Shown here: positions 25,357 to 33,283 of the stretch, in pieces
Layout: the number at the start of each line of letters is the position of its first letter
How positions within the stretch are numbered: the first letter of the stretch is position 1
DNA from: Clostridia bacterium
Lineage (GTDB): Bacteria; Bacillota; Clostridia; TANB77; UBA1234
Direction of reading: 5' to 3'
Assembly (NCBI GenBank): GCA_900765095.1
Contig: CAAFRB010000027.1
Location: forward strand, 1 to 40,029
DNA: 40,029 nucleotides
Notes under the pieces: model-generated
What the model was told of the DNA's origin: nothing
What the model saw: only the letters and a program-made list of their open reading frames with translations
Database searches by the model: none
Position numbers and translations under genes: made by a program

Positions 25357-26393
25357 TTATCCCACCCCAATTCAATTAAACGATCAATAACTTCTTCAAA
25401 AGGAATACCAATTTCTTTTAACATACTAGGGTATCTTGAATGTGATGTGCAGCCCGGAATAGTATTTACTTCATTGAAAACGATTTTTTTATCTTTTGTG
25501 TAAAACATATCAACTCTGGCAAAACCACTACAACCTAATATTTTGTAAATAGCAAGAGCAGTATCTTTAATTTTTTCTCTTTCTTCTTTACTAATTCTTG
25601 CAGGTAAATGTATTTTACTTGTTTTCAAATTGTATTTTTCAAAATAATCAAAGAAGCCATCTTCTAACTCTATTTCATCCACTTCACCAATTATTAATTT
25701 ATCTGTTCCTAATACAGCACATCCAACTTCAAATCCATCTACATTTTCTTCTATAATCACTTTATTATCATACTTAAATGCTTCTTTTAATGCTTCTTTT
25801 AATTCGCTTATTGTTTTTATTTTTGTAATACCAAAAGATGATCCTGCTTTCAAAGGTTTTACAAACAATGGAAAATGTAAGTTACAAATTTTATTTTCTA
25901 TCATCTCGTAACTATCTTTTTCATTAAATAAATAAGATATAGGTGATAAATAACCATTTGAAGAAACAATTTCGTGTGCTAAATACTTGTCCATACATAT
26001 CGCAGATGAAGTCATATCACACCCAACATATTTTATTCCTGCAAGTTCCAATAGTCCTTGTAATCTTCCATCTTCTCCGTTTTGACCGTGCAATACTGGA
26101 AAAGCAACATCAATTTGAATAATTTCATTTGTTTCTAAAACTATAATTCCGTGATCACTTCTATTTGTTGAAATTGTAATTCGTTTGGTATCTTTTTCAT
26201 TTAACCATTCATCTTTTTCAATATTATTTACATCACCATTATATAAATAAAAATCCCCATCTCTTGTAATTCCAATCATCAATAAATTGTACTTATCTTT
26301 TTTGATATTTTTAATTACGGAAGTTGCAGATACAAGTGATACATCATATTCACTTGAACACCCTCCAAATAAAATTGCTACTGTTTTTTTCAT
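25353..26393 (-). CDS. vanG: D-alanine--D-serine ligase, VanG type
   Basis: Makes D-Ala-D-Ser, which replaces D-Ala-D-Ala and lowers vancomycin affinity. I choose ATG 26393 (MKKTVAILFGGCSSEYDVSL, 346 residues); an in-frame GTG at 26402 is only 2 nt from the GAGGAG ribosome site. Landmarks: FPVLHGQNGEDGRLQG, EVGCAVLG, IGEVDEIEL, GFFDYFEKYNLKTSKIHLPA (omega loop region) and NTIPGCTSHSRYPSM. These agree block by block with Enterococcus VanG rather than with chromosomal Ddl or the D-Lac ligases. It sits after vanW and is coupled to vanXY. Confidence 0.95.
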   Translation of the reverse strand: MKKTVAILFGGCSSEYDVSLVSATSVIKNIKKDKYNLLMIGITRDGDFYLYNGDVNNIEKDEWLNEKDTKRITISTNRSDHGIIVLETNEIIQIDVAFPVLHGQNGEDGRLQGLLELAGIKYVGCDMTSSAICMDKYLAHEIVSSNGYLSPISYLFNEKDSYEMIENKICNLHFPLFVKPLKAGSSFGITKIKTISELKEALKEAFKYDNKVIIEENVDGFEVGCAVLGTDKLIIGEVDEIELEDGFFDYFEKYNLKTSKIHLPARISKEEREKIKDTALAIYKILGCSGFARVDMFYTKDKKIVFNEVNTIPGCTSHSRYPSMLKEIGIPFEEVIDRLIELGWDK

Positions 26394-26398
26394 AAAAA

Positions 26399-27217
26399 TC
26401 ACATCTCCTCTACTTTAACATCACTTGGCAATTCATATTCAATAAGAACTTTCTCATCATATAATTTTTCTTTTCTGATTTCTTTTCTTGTTTTCTTGTC
26501 TATTTCAACTCTTATAACTTCAACGCATTCATAAATATTTTCGTTTTCTTTGACATACTTTAAATTTCCATTTACTATCTTATAATCAACATTTGATTCA
26601 CTATTTGATAATATTTTCCCATACATATAATCTTCATCAAATGAAATGTCTATTTGATATATATTGTTAGTTTCATTTTTTACTTTTAAATCTAACCAAC
26701 CACTACTAATTGTTGCGTCAATTCCTTCTAAAGAAGATTTATCTGGATTAGGAAAAGATTTTACTTTATGTCCGTGCCTTTCAGTAACTGTAAGTGGACT
26801 CATTAAAAATAGATAATGTAACAAATTACTTAAATGACAAAGCCCTCCACCTTTTTTTGCTACTATTTTTCCATCTACCAATATCAAACCATCTTTATAT
26901 TTTCCGTACTTTTTACTGTTTCTAACTAAATAACAAAAGGAAAATGTTTCATTAGGATATATTAAAATATGATTCATAGTTTTACTTGCTATTTTTAAGT
27001 TTTCGACTTTGTTTTTTTGATAAATAATATCGTATCCACTATTTTCGTTTATCATCAATGTTTTAGTCTTACAAACTTCATATTTTAATTTTTCTCCAAA
27101 ACTTTTAGAATACTTATTTCCGTCAAACTTCATTCCAATTTGATAAAATAAGTTCCTTTGCCATATTCGTAATGGTAATAAAAATGGAAATAATTGTGTT
27201 AACCTTTTTCTTGCCAT
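26399..27217 (-). CDS. vanW: VanW family protein
   Basis: 272 residues from ATG 27217 (MARKRLTQLFPFLLPLR); GGAGGTG is 6 nt upstream, and an in-frame TTG at 27232 lies inside that site. VanW is an accessory of vanB and vanG clusters, function unknown. Signature blocks are IYPNETFSFCYLVRNSKKYG, KKGGGLCHLSNLLHYLFL and TERHGHKVKSFPNPD. No signal peptide. First gene after the VanR-type operator, so the resistance transcript starts with it. Confidence 0.93.
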   Translation of the reverse strand: MARKRLTQLFPFLLPLRIWQRNLFYQIGMKFDGNKYSKSFGEKLKYEVCKTKTLMINENSGYDIIYQKNKVENLKIASKTMNHILIYPNETFSFCYLVRNSKKYGKYKDGLILVDGKIVAKKGGGLCHLSNLLHYLFLMSPLTVTERHGHKVKSFPNPDKSSLEGIDATISSGWLDLKVKNETNNIYQIDISFDEDYMYGKILSNSESNVDYKIVNGNLKYVKENENIYECVEVIRVEIDKKTRKEIRKEKLYDEKVLIEYELPSDVKVEEM

Positions 27218-27237
27218 TTGCAGCACCTCCAATCAAC

Positions 27238-27295
27238 AAAAAAACAATCATTCAAATCAATACAATTAAATTATACTGATTTATGAATGATTGTT
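27238..27295 (-). terminator. vanRS terminator with the van promoter -10 in its loop
   Basis: AACAATCATTCA and TGAATGATTGTT (27284-27295 and 27243-27254) plus 5 further pairs after one bulged base make a long stem followed by seven T on the minus strand. The 17-nt loop (27260-27276) contains TATAAT (27270-27275), the likely -10 of the vanW operon. Confidence 0.8.
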
Positions 27296-27335
27296 CTTTA
27301 ATTCTATCTTAAATAAATCTTAAATTCTTCTTAAA
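27296..27335 (-). promoter_or_regulatory. Candidate VanR operator: TTTAAG repeats at 11-bp spacing
   Basis: On the minus strand TTTAAG occurs at 27335-27330, 27324-27319 and 27313-27308, exactly 11 bp apart, and a TTAAAG at 27301-27296 after 12 bp. Direct repeats with one helical turn spacing are the OmpR/PhoB-family pattern. The last lies at the -35 position of the TATAAT at 27270, which has no consensus -35, as expected of an activator-dependent promoter. Confidence 0.75.
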
Positions 27336-27336
27336 T

Positions 27337-28479
27337 TTATTTTAATGGTAATGTAACTCGGAAAGTTGTTTCTTCCTCATTACTTTCGGCAATTATTGTT
27401 CCGTTATGTAATTCAACTATGTCTTTTGCAATGGCAAGACCTAATCCACTTCCACCTGTTCTTGATGTTCTTGCAGAGTCTAGTCTATAAAACTTCTCAA
27501 ATATTTTACTTAATTTTTCTTTTGATATTTGTTTCCCTTTGTTTATTACTTCAACAATTGCATTATTATTATCTTTTTTCAAATTGATTACAATTTCACT
27601 TTCTTCTTTACTATAACTAATAGCATTTTTTATAAGATTATTAAATACTCTACTTAATTTATCTGGATCACCATTTATACTGATTGACTCATTATAATTC
27701 AATTTAATACTCTTATTTAATTCTCGTAAAGTAGGATAGAAATCGTCAATGATTTGTTCCAACATCAAATTAAGATTCAATTCCTCTTTTTCTAAAACAA
27801 TTTTTTCAGAATTAAATCTAGCCACATCAAATAACTCATTGATTAAATCTTCTAATCTATATGATTTATCTAATGCAATAGAAATATAATTTTTTTGTTT
27901 CTTTTTTGGCATATCATCTATTTCATCTAAAATTGATAAATAACCTATCATTGATGTTAAGGGTGTCTTAATATCGTGGGCTAAATAAACTATTAACTCA
28001 TCTTTCTTTTCTTCATTTTCTTTAGCCAATTTTTCATTTTTCTCTGATTCTCTTTTTAAGTGATTCATACGCTTTTGGATTTCTTCTAATTCATCTGGTA
28101 ATTCAATATATTCAACATCTTTATTTACTAAATCTTCAGTTGCCTTTCCAACTTCATCAACATATCCAAAAACTTTCTTTAATAATCTATATAGTAGCAC
28201 TAATATTACAATTACCCAAATTATTAGTATAGGAATTATAAGAGTTCTAAGGTCTGTTATGCTGTAAAAAAATTCTTTAAAATTGTTGTAAACTTCCGGT
28301 GAAATATCATATAGCCATTGAAAACTTAGCCTATCAATTAGTGTCAACAAAAGGAAAATACCCAATGGCATACATAATGGTATACATATAGACAATACCA
28401 ATATTTTTATTACAAAATTTATAAATGTTTTTTTCAATAATTTATTTTTTTTACTTCTCAATTTTATACCCCACTCCAT
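27337..28479 (-). CDS. vanS: VanS sensor histidine kinase
   Basis: 380 residues. Two membrane helices (about 22-46 and 80-98) enclose a short extracellular loop of about 33 residues, then a HAMP-like linker, a coiled coil, the H box YLAHDIKTPLTSMIGY (His168), the N box NNLIKNAISYSKE and the G box GGSGLGLAIAKDI. Senses the glycopeptide or its effect and phosphorylates VanR. The ATG at 28479 overlaps vanR by 29 bp and lacks a good ribosome site; a TTG at 28461 has GGAGTGGGG at 7 nt and may be the true start, giving 374 residues. Confidence 0.93.
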   Translation of the reverse strand: MEWGIKLRSKKNKLLKKTFINFVIKILVLSICIPLCMPLGIFLLLTLIDRLSFQWLYDISPEVYNNFKEFFYSITDLRTLIIPILIIWVIVILVLLYRLLKKVFGYVDEVGKATEDLVNKDVEYIELPDELEEIQKRMNHLKRESEKNEKLAKENEEKKDELIVYLAHDIKTPLTSMIGYLSILDEIDDMPKKKQKNYISIALDKSYRLEDLINELFDVARFNSEKIVLEKEELNLNLMLEQIIDDFYPTLRELNKSIKLNYNESISINGDPDKLSRVFNNLIKNAISYSKEESEIVINLKKDNNNAIVEVINKGKQISKEKLSKIFEKFYRLDSARTSRTGGSGLGLAIAKDIVELHNGTIIAESNEEETTFRVTLPLK

Positions 28480-29140
28480 AAACTGTTTTTATATATTTTG
28501 GCTTCTTTCCAATATCATTCATTTTTTCTCTTAAATGTCTAATATGTACCATTACAGTATTGTTATCTTTTTCAAAATATTTACTTCCCCATACCTTAGA
28601 AAATAATTCATCTGTTTTAATTACTTTTCCTCTGTTTTCGCATAATAGCCATAATATTTCAAATTCTATTTTTGTTAGTTCGACCTTTTTTTCGTTGAAA
28701 TAAAATTCGTGAGTATCTTTATTTATAAGTATCCCTCTAAAATCAATTACATTTTCTTTTTGATTTGAATTATTATACTTTTGACTTCTTCTTAACTGTG
28801 CTTTTACTCTTGCAATCAATTCCAAAGGTTGAAAAGGCTTTGTTACATAGTCATCTGCTCCTATCATCAAGCCATTTATTTTATCAATTTCTTCTACTTT
28901 TGCAGTTGCAAAAATAATTGGGAAAGTATATTTTTCTCTAATTTTATTGCATAGCATAAATCCATCAATTTCAGGCATCATAACATCTAAAATTGCTAAA
29001 TCCGCATCTAAATTATCAATATTATCAAGCACTTCTTTAGCAGAATAATATTTATAAACTATATAATTTTCATTTTTCAAATATAATTCAACTAAATCTG
29101 CTATTTCCTTTTCATCATCTACAACTAAAATTTTATTCAT
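28451..29140 (-). CDS. vanR: VanR response regulator
   Basis: OmpR-family activator of 229 residues. The receiver domain has the acidic pair DD at 8-9, phospho-acceptor Asp52 (LAILDVMMPEIDG), and the Lys in YVTKPFQPLELIARV; the C-terminal winged helix has LTKIEFEILWLLCENRGKV and TVYGVGYKIEK. First gene of the van unit, coupled to vanS. Expected to bind the TTTAAG repeats before vanW and perhaps a related site before its own gene. Confidence 0.95.
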   Translation of the reverse strand: MNKILVVDDEKEIADLVELYLKNENYIVYKYYSAKEVLDNIDNLDADLAILDVMMPEIDGFMLCNKIREKYTFPIIFATAKVEEIDKINGLMIGADDYVTKPFQPLELIARVKAQLRRSQKYNNSNQKENVIDFRGILINKDTHEFYFNEKKVELTKIEFEILWLLCENRGKVIKTDELFSKVWGSKYFEKDNNTVMVHIRHLREKMNDIGKKPKYIKTVYGVGYKIEK

Positions 29141-29183
29141 TTTTCTTTCCCTTCCACAAGTTTTAAATTAATAATGCATACTA

Positions 29184-29249
29184 ATTATACCATACAAAAC
29201 TTAACAAAATATATTGAATAACATTTTTTAGATAAATCTTATTTAGATA
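29184..29249 (-). promoter_or_regulatory. vanR promoter with possible autoregulatory site
   Basis: Extended -10 TGGTATAAT (29184-29192) without a -35, about 45 bp before vanR. Upstream, AAGATTTATCTAA (29228-29240) matches 12 of 13 bases of the vanW operator sequence AAGATTTATTTAA. Confidence 0.5.
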
Positions 29250-29297
29250 TATTTTAACATATATTATTTTAAAATTAAACTTTTCGTATTTTATACT

Positions 29298-29766
29298 TTA
29301 AAATTCTTTATAAAATTGCTCTAAAACTTTTGCTAATATTTGTGGTTTTTCTTCATTTACAACGTGTCCTGTATTTTCAATAATTTTTAATTTTGCGTTT
29401 TTTATATTTTTGGATAAATAATATGCTGATTTAATATTGGCACTATCTTTCTCTCCACACACTATAAGTGTAGGACATTTAATTTTTTTGTACTTTGTTA
29501 CTAAAATCTAGTTTCTTCATTGATTTTCCTAAAATGAAAGTATCCTTTTTATTAAATGCCATATTATCAAAAATCGACTGAGGCAAGAATTTAAAACTAT
29601 GTCCAGTATTCAAATACTCATTGTATGCAATAATACCTGCTTGTTTTGCTTCGCTTTTTGTTGCGAATCCTGACTTATTTTTAAATTTTCTTTTTCCATC
29701 GATTGAAGCAATTTCAAATTTATATTGATATACTTCTCCTCTTTTTTGAACTGTTACATCAGCCAT
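29298..29766 (-). pseudogene. Integrase N-terminal stump joined to alpha/beta hydrolase remnant
   Basis: Residues 1-55 (MADVTVQKRGEVYQYKFEIA to YNEYLNTG) match the arm-binding N-terminus of the intact integrase at 35390 (MGNVTIQKRGNYYQYKIEVA). After NTG the match ends and the frame becomes the tail of an alpha/beta hydrolase: FLPQSIFDNMAFNKKDTFIL, then, after a one-base shift near 29495, KCPTLIVCGEKDSANI and IENTGHVVNEEKP, ending at 29298. GEKD and TGH carry the hydrolase acid and His; the nucleophile part is missing. AGGAGAG precedes ATG 29766, so a chimeric 95-residue peptide could still be made. Confidence 0.88.
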
Positions 29767-29795
29767 AATAATCTCTCCTCCATTTACATTTGAGT

Positions 29796-29826
29796 AAAAG
29801 AAAAAGTTGGCACGAATGCCAACTTT
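29796..29826 (-). terminator. Terminator after SEC-C stub 3
   Basis: Perfect 10-bp stem AAAGTTGGCA/TGCCAACTTT (29817-29826 and 29803-29812), 4-nt loop, then TTCTTTT on the minus strand. It lies between the SEC-C stub and the integrase stump, with half-palindrome GCAAAAATGTTTGC (29836-29849) beside it. Confidence 0.88.
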
Positions 29827-29873
29827 ATATTATTTGCAAAAATGTTTGCATAGAGATTTCCTTATTTTATGGG

Positions 29874-29918
29874 CTATTTACCACAACATTGCTTATATTT
29901 TTTACCACTGCCGCATGG
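29874..29918 (-). repeat. SEC-C gene 3' end, copy 3 (candidate attachment site)
   Basis: Encodes PCGSGKKYKQCCGK and a stop on the minus strand; upstream in frame there are only 11 further codons before a stop. Junction between the van unit and the mobilizable element carrying the FokI-like system. Confidence 0.72.
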
Positions 29919-30130
29919 CGAATTACTAATTATATTATCAATACTATTTGTATCTATTTATACTAATAATATCAAGTATTTTTGTCATTTATATTAATTG
30001 TATTATTAGTATCATTTTTATTATGCTTTCTAATTTTTTGCAAACAAAATGCAAACAATGTTTACATTCGTTATTATGTTTTTAGTATATACTAACTAAA
30101 AGGAAAATTCAAGTATTTGCAATTTAAAAT
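29919..30130. other. AT-rich element end with inverted and direct repeats
   Basis: No gene. An 11-bp inverted repeat TACTAATAATA/TATTATTAGTA (29961-29971, 30001-30011) surrounds GTATTTTTGTCATT, then GCAAACAAAAT and GCAAACAATGT repeat at 11 bp (30040-30061). The same blocks stand beside SEC-C stub 2. Likely recombinase arm sites of the right-hand element. Confidence 0.5.
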
Positions 30131-30179
30131 TTATAAATATGATCTCATTACTTCAATAGATTTTCTTAAATCATCTATT

Positions 30180-31514
30180 TTAGCAACCCCGATTATCTTT
30201 CCTATGATGTATCTGATTCCTTATAAAAGTGTGTATACTAACTTGATTAGGCTGTTTTTCCCACGGATATATTTTGTCCTCTTTTTTCTGTTGTATAAAA
30301 AATTCATTATCAAATCTCTTTATTCCATTACTTGTACTATATTTTTCCATTAGGGATTCATATAACTCATTATGATATTCCTCAGAAGGTAAATCAAATG
30401 CTAAATAATTAGTTTCATTACTTGATATATACGACAGTTTTCTTTCATCAAATTCTTTTACATCTTTATCCTTTTTCAAAACTATATTCTTTACATTTTC
30501 ATTATAAGCTAACTGCTTAATTAATAGTGGTGAATGAGTTGTTAGTATAACTTGAGAATCTTTGGATATCTCCAATATAAAATCGACAAACTTTTCTTGT
30601 AATCTAGGATGTAAATGTAATTCTGGTTCATCAATTAATATTATAAGTTTTTTGCCACTTTGTTTCGACATATAAAATGAATATATTAAAGAAAACATCA
30701 TTTCATATCCTGAGCCTAAAGAGGCTAAGTCAATTTGCATATTTGATGGTGTTTCAACTACGAGATTAGCTTTTTTAAAAGGTAAATAATTATCAATAAA
30801 ATCTAATTTAAGACTATGCCCACTTATTTCTTTAAATTTATTAATTGCTTTTTCTAAGTTTTTATTTGATAATTCTTTCTTTATTTTTTCATTTAGCATA
30901 GTATTAAGATTTTCTACACTATCTTGATTTTTATAATATTGAAAATTAAAATCATCCATTATTCTATCAAATCTTGTATCATTATATGTACCAGCTCTAG
31001 TCTGATACAATCTGTTTTTATCTAAATATAATACATCTAATTCATTAAATCTTCTTGTTCCAAAAGAATTAGTGACTTTCATTCTTAAATCTGGCGATCC
31101 TGGTTTAGGTTTCTCATCATCTGTACTTATATATAATTGATCAGTCATTATAAGTGACAGCAATTTATTTTGATTCGACTTTTCTCTTGTTTTTCCTATA
31201 AACTTAAATCCCTTTGCATCAAAACTTGAATTTGGAAAAACACTTTTAACATTAAAAGTATCTTTTGTTTCAATTGTTATTTCAGTTTCTTTATTTGAAT
31301 CGTTCATATCTGAAATATCAAAACTTTCTGCTTTATACTCTAGTAAACTACTAGCTATTGCATCTAATATAGTAGTTTTACCACACCCGTTTTCTCCTAC
31401 TATAGTTGTTAATCCTGTTCCATATTTTATATTATCTGGCACATTAAAATTTAATATTTTAAATTCATCGTTAAATAATTTATAATTTTTTACTATTAAA
31501 TTAGATATAAACAT
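30180..31514 (-). CDS. AAA (ABC-type) ATPase, restriction-system partner
   Basis: 444 residues of the SMC/OLD-like ATPase group. Walker A is GENGCGKTT (40-48), the signature LASLGSGYEMM, Walker B IILIDEPELHLHP and the H loop TTHSPLLIK. No TOPRIM or nuclease domain follows, so it is not a complete OLD nuclease. It starts 17 bp after the FokI-like nuclease gene and belongs to the same operon; a defence role is inferred. The C-terminus reads TFIRNQIHHRKDN then RGC-stop, but the neighbouring frame continues as VAKIDDLRKSIEVMRSYL to a stop at 30131, which looks like the family's usual end. A surplus G in GGGG near 30188 would explain this. Confidence 0.88.
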   Translation of the reverse strand: MFISNLIVKNYKLFNDEFKILNFNVPDNIKYGTGLTTIVGENGCGKTTILDAIASSLLEYKAESFDISDMNDSNKETEITIETKDTFNVKSVFPNSSFDAKGFKFIGKTREKSNQNKLLSLIMTDQLYISTDDEKPKPGSPDLRMKVTNSFGTRRFNELDVLYLDKNRLYQTRAGTYNDTRFDRIMDDFNFQYYKNQDSVENLNTMLNEKIKKELSNKNLEKAINKFKEISGHSLKLDFIDNYLPFKKANLVVETPSNMQIDLASLGSGYEMMFSLIYSFYMSKQSGKKLIILIDEPELHLHPRLQEKFVDFILEISKDSQVILTTHSPLLIKQLAYNENVKNIVLKKDKDVKEFDERKLSYISSNETNYLAFDLPSEEYHNELYESLMEKYSTSNGIKRFDNEFFIQQKKEDKIYPWEKQPNQVSIHTFIRNQIHHRKDNRGC

Positions 31515-31531
31515 TTAAATCCCTCTTTATC

Positions 31532-33271
31532 TTAATAAACTTTATTGTCAAAATATTTTACTACTTCCATAGTCTTTAGTCTATTAGCTTTTATTTCGTT
31601 AGCAAGATAAAGTAATGTAATTATAGTCATTGCATTTCCATATACATTAGTAAATATAGTTATTCTTTGTAATTTTTCCTCTATATTACCAATGAATTTT
31701 CCAGAAATAAATGAAAAGTAAAATTTATTTATATTATCTCCAAATTCTTTCCACCACTCATTACTATTTCTTTCTTTTTCTCTCTTATTGTTTTCTTCTA
31801 CATATCTAACCATTTCATCAACTTGAGATATTGGTAAATTATATCCATTAGAATATGCTTTAGTATCTATAATAACTCCATAATTATCAGTACTATTTTC
31901 TGTATAAATGATTCCATCTGGTTTTCTAGAGCCTCCTAAATGAACTCCTTTGTAATTACATTCTTTAGTAAGTAATTCAACCGTTTTCATTTCAAATAAT
32001 CTATTTTGTTGACTATCAAATGCTAAATCTACTAAAGATAAGTATTCATGAGATAATGTGTCTAGTTTTTCTCTTAAATTATCTTTTTCTTGAGTAAATT
32101 CTGATTTTTCGCTGTTCTCAATTATTGGAATGATAAAATCATTTATTTCGTCATTAAAATAATATTTTTCTCCTATTTTTTCTATGTTTAAGCCTATATT
32201 TATAAGACCATCTATATCATCTTTAACTACTGTAAATAATTCGGATATTGTCTGTATTTCAAGTCTATCTCTAATTTTTTCTAAAGTTAGACCACTTTTA
32301 CATTCAATTAAGCTTTTTATTATCAATGCTCTCCTTGTTCTAATGTAATTTCTGTCTGTTCCTTTTGTTGCGAGCATTTCCCATGATATATTTTTACTAA
32401 TTCTTTTATGCCTACTTCTTCCATTTACCTTATTTAGTGATTGTATTCCTTTTGCTGTAATCATATATGATTGACCAATTTTCTCTTTATAATTTTTTCC
32501 ACCAATATTTAATTCAACTTCTTTTGCTACTTGAACTAATAATCCAAGTTTAGATAACCATTTAGCAATCATTCTAGCATACTTATCTGAAGAACCTTCT
32601 GTATCTGTTCTTAATTTGTTTCTTTCTTTTGTGTCTTCAGTTGTAGCTAATGTCATTATTAAAACATCTTGAGGAATACTTGTAAATCCATCTTCACCTA
32701 TAAAACCTAAATTTTTACCCAATTCAAATTTGGTTTTTACTTTTCCGTCAGATAATAGATTTAATATTCTAACTGCTGGTGGATAGCTTAAAAGAGAATC
32801 TATTAAAATGTCTTCTTTTTCTTCAATTGTTTTTGCACCTGTTAAATTCAAACCTTCTTCTGTAATTTCAAAAGAATCATCAAAATAATTATATTTTATA
32901 AACCCTAGTGCTTGCGCCCATCTAACAAAATTATCTGCAGGCCAATCACTAATAAAATCTCTTACTTGTCCTTTCACTGTTGCTTGTACTATTCCATTAC
33001 ATCTAGCACTAGATCTAGGTATAAAAGAAGTCCCAACTAAATCAGCATATTTTATTTTTAATGGTATACTATTTAATACTTCTAAAAAGTGACTTTTTCC
33101 ATCTCTTTCTTCAATTAGTCTATCAATTTTTTCATTTACTAATTCCTTATGTGTTTCTGATTTATTATCAAAAATTGATACAACTTTAATTAATGATTCA
33201 AAATCACTTGGATCTTGTACCCAGCCGAAAGTTCTAAAATTCTGATTTCCCATTTTTCTTAATTCTATCAA
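31532..33271 (-). CDS. fokIR: FokI-like type IIS restriction endonuclease
   Basis: 579 residues, colinear with R.FokI. The N-terminal recognition domain shares RTFGWVQDP, KYADLVGT, FVRWAQALGFI, SYPPAVRIL, KFELGKNLGF, EGSSDKYARMI and RTRRALI. The cleavage domain shares KGVHLGGSRKPDG and IIDTKAYSNGYNLPI; P451-D452 and D469-T470-K471 match the FokI catalytic Asp450, Asp467, Lys469. So cleavage at a distance from GGATG after dimerisation is likely, though specificity could have drifted. TTG 33271 is used, with GGAGGT 7 nt upstream, 12 bp after the methyltransferase stop. Middle gene of the restriction operon. Confidence 0.95.
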   Translation of the reverse strand: MIELRKMGNQNFRTFGWVQDPSDFESLIKVVSIFDNKSETHKELVNEKIDRLIEERDGKSHFLEVLNSIPLKIKYADLVGTSFIPRSSARCNGIVQATVKGQVRDFISDWPADNFVRWAQALGFIKYNYFDDSFEITEEGLNLTGAKTIEEKEDILIDSLLSYPPAVRILNLLSDGKVKTKFELGKNLGFIGEDGFTSIPQDVLIMTLATTEDTKERNKLRTDTEGSSDKYARMIAKWLSKLGLLVQVAKEVELNIGGKNYKEKIGQSYMITAKGIQSLNKVNGRSRHKRISKNISWEMLATKGTDRNYIRTRRALIIKSLIECKSGLTLEKIRDRLEIQTISELFTVVKDDIDGLINIGLNIEKIGEKYYFNDEINDFIIPIIENSEKSEFTQEKDNLREKLDTLSHEYLSLVDLAFDSQQNRLFEMKTVELLTKECNYKGVHLGGSRKPDGIIYTENSTDNYGVIIDTKAYSNGYNLPISQVDEMVRYVEENNKREKERNSNEWWKEFGDNINKFYFSFISGKFIGNIEEKLQRITIFTNVYGNAMTIITLLYLANEIKANRLKTMEVVKYFDNKVY

Positions 33272-33283
33272 CTTTGTTACCTC

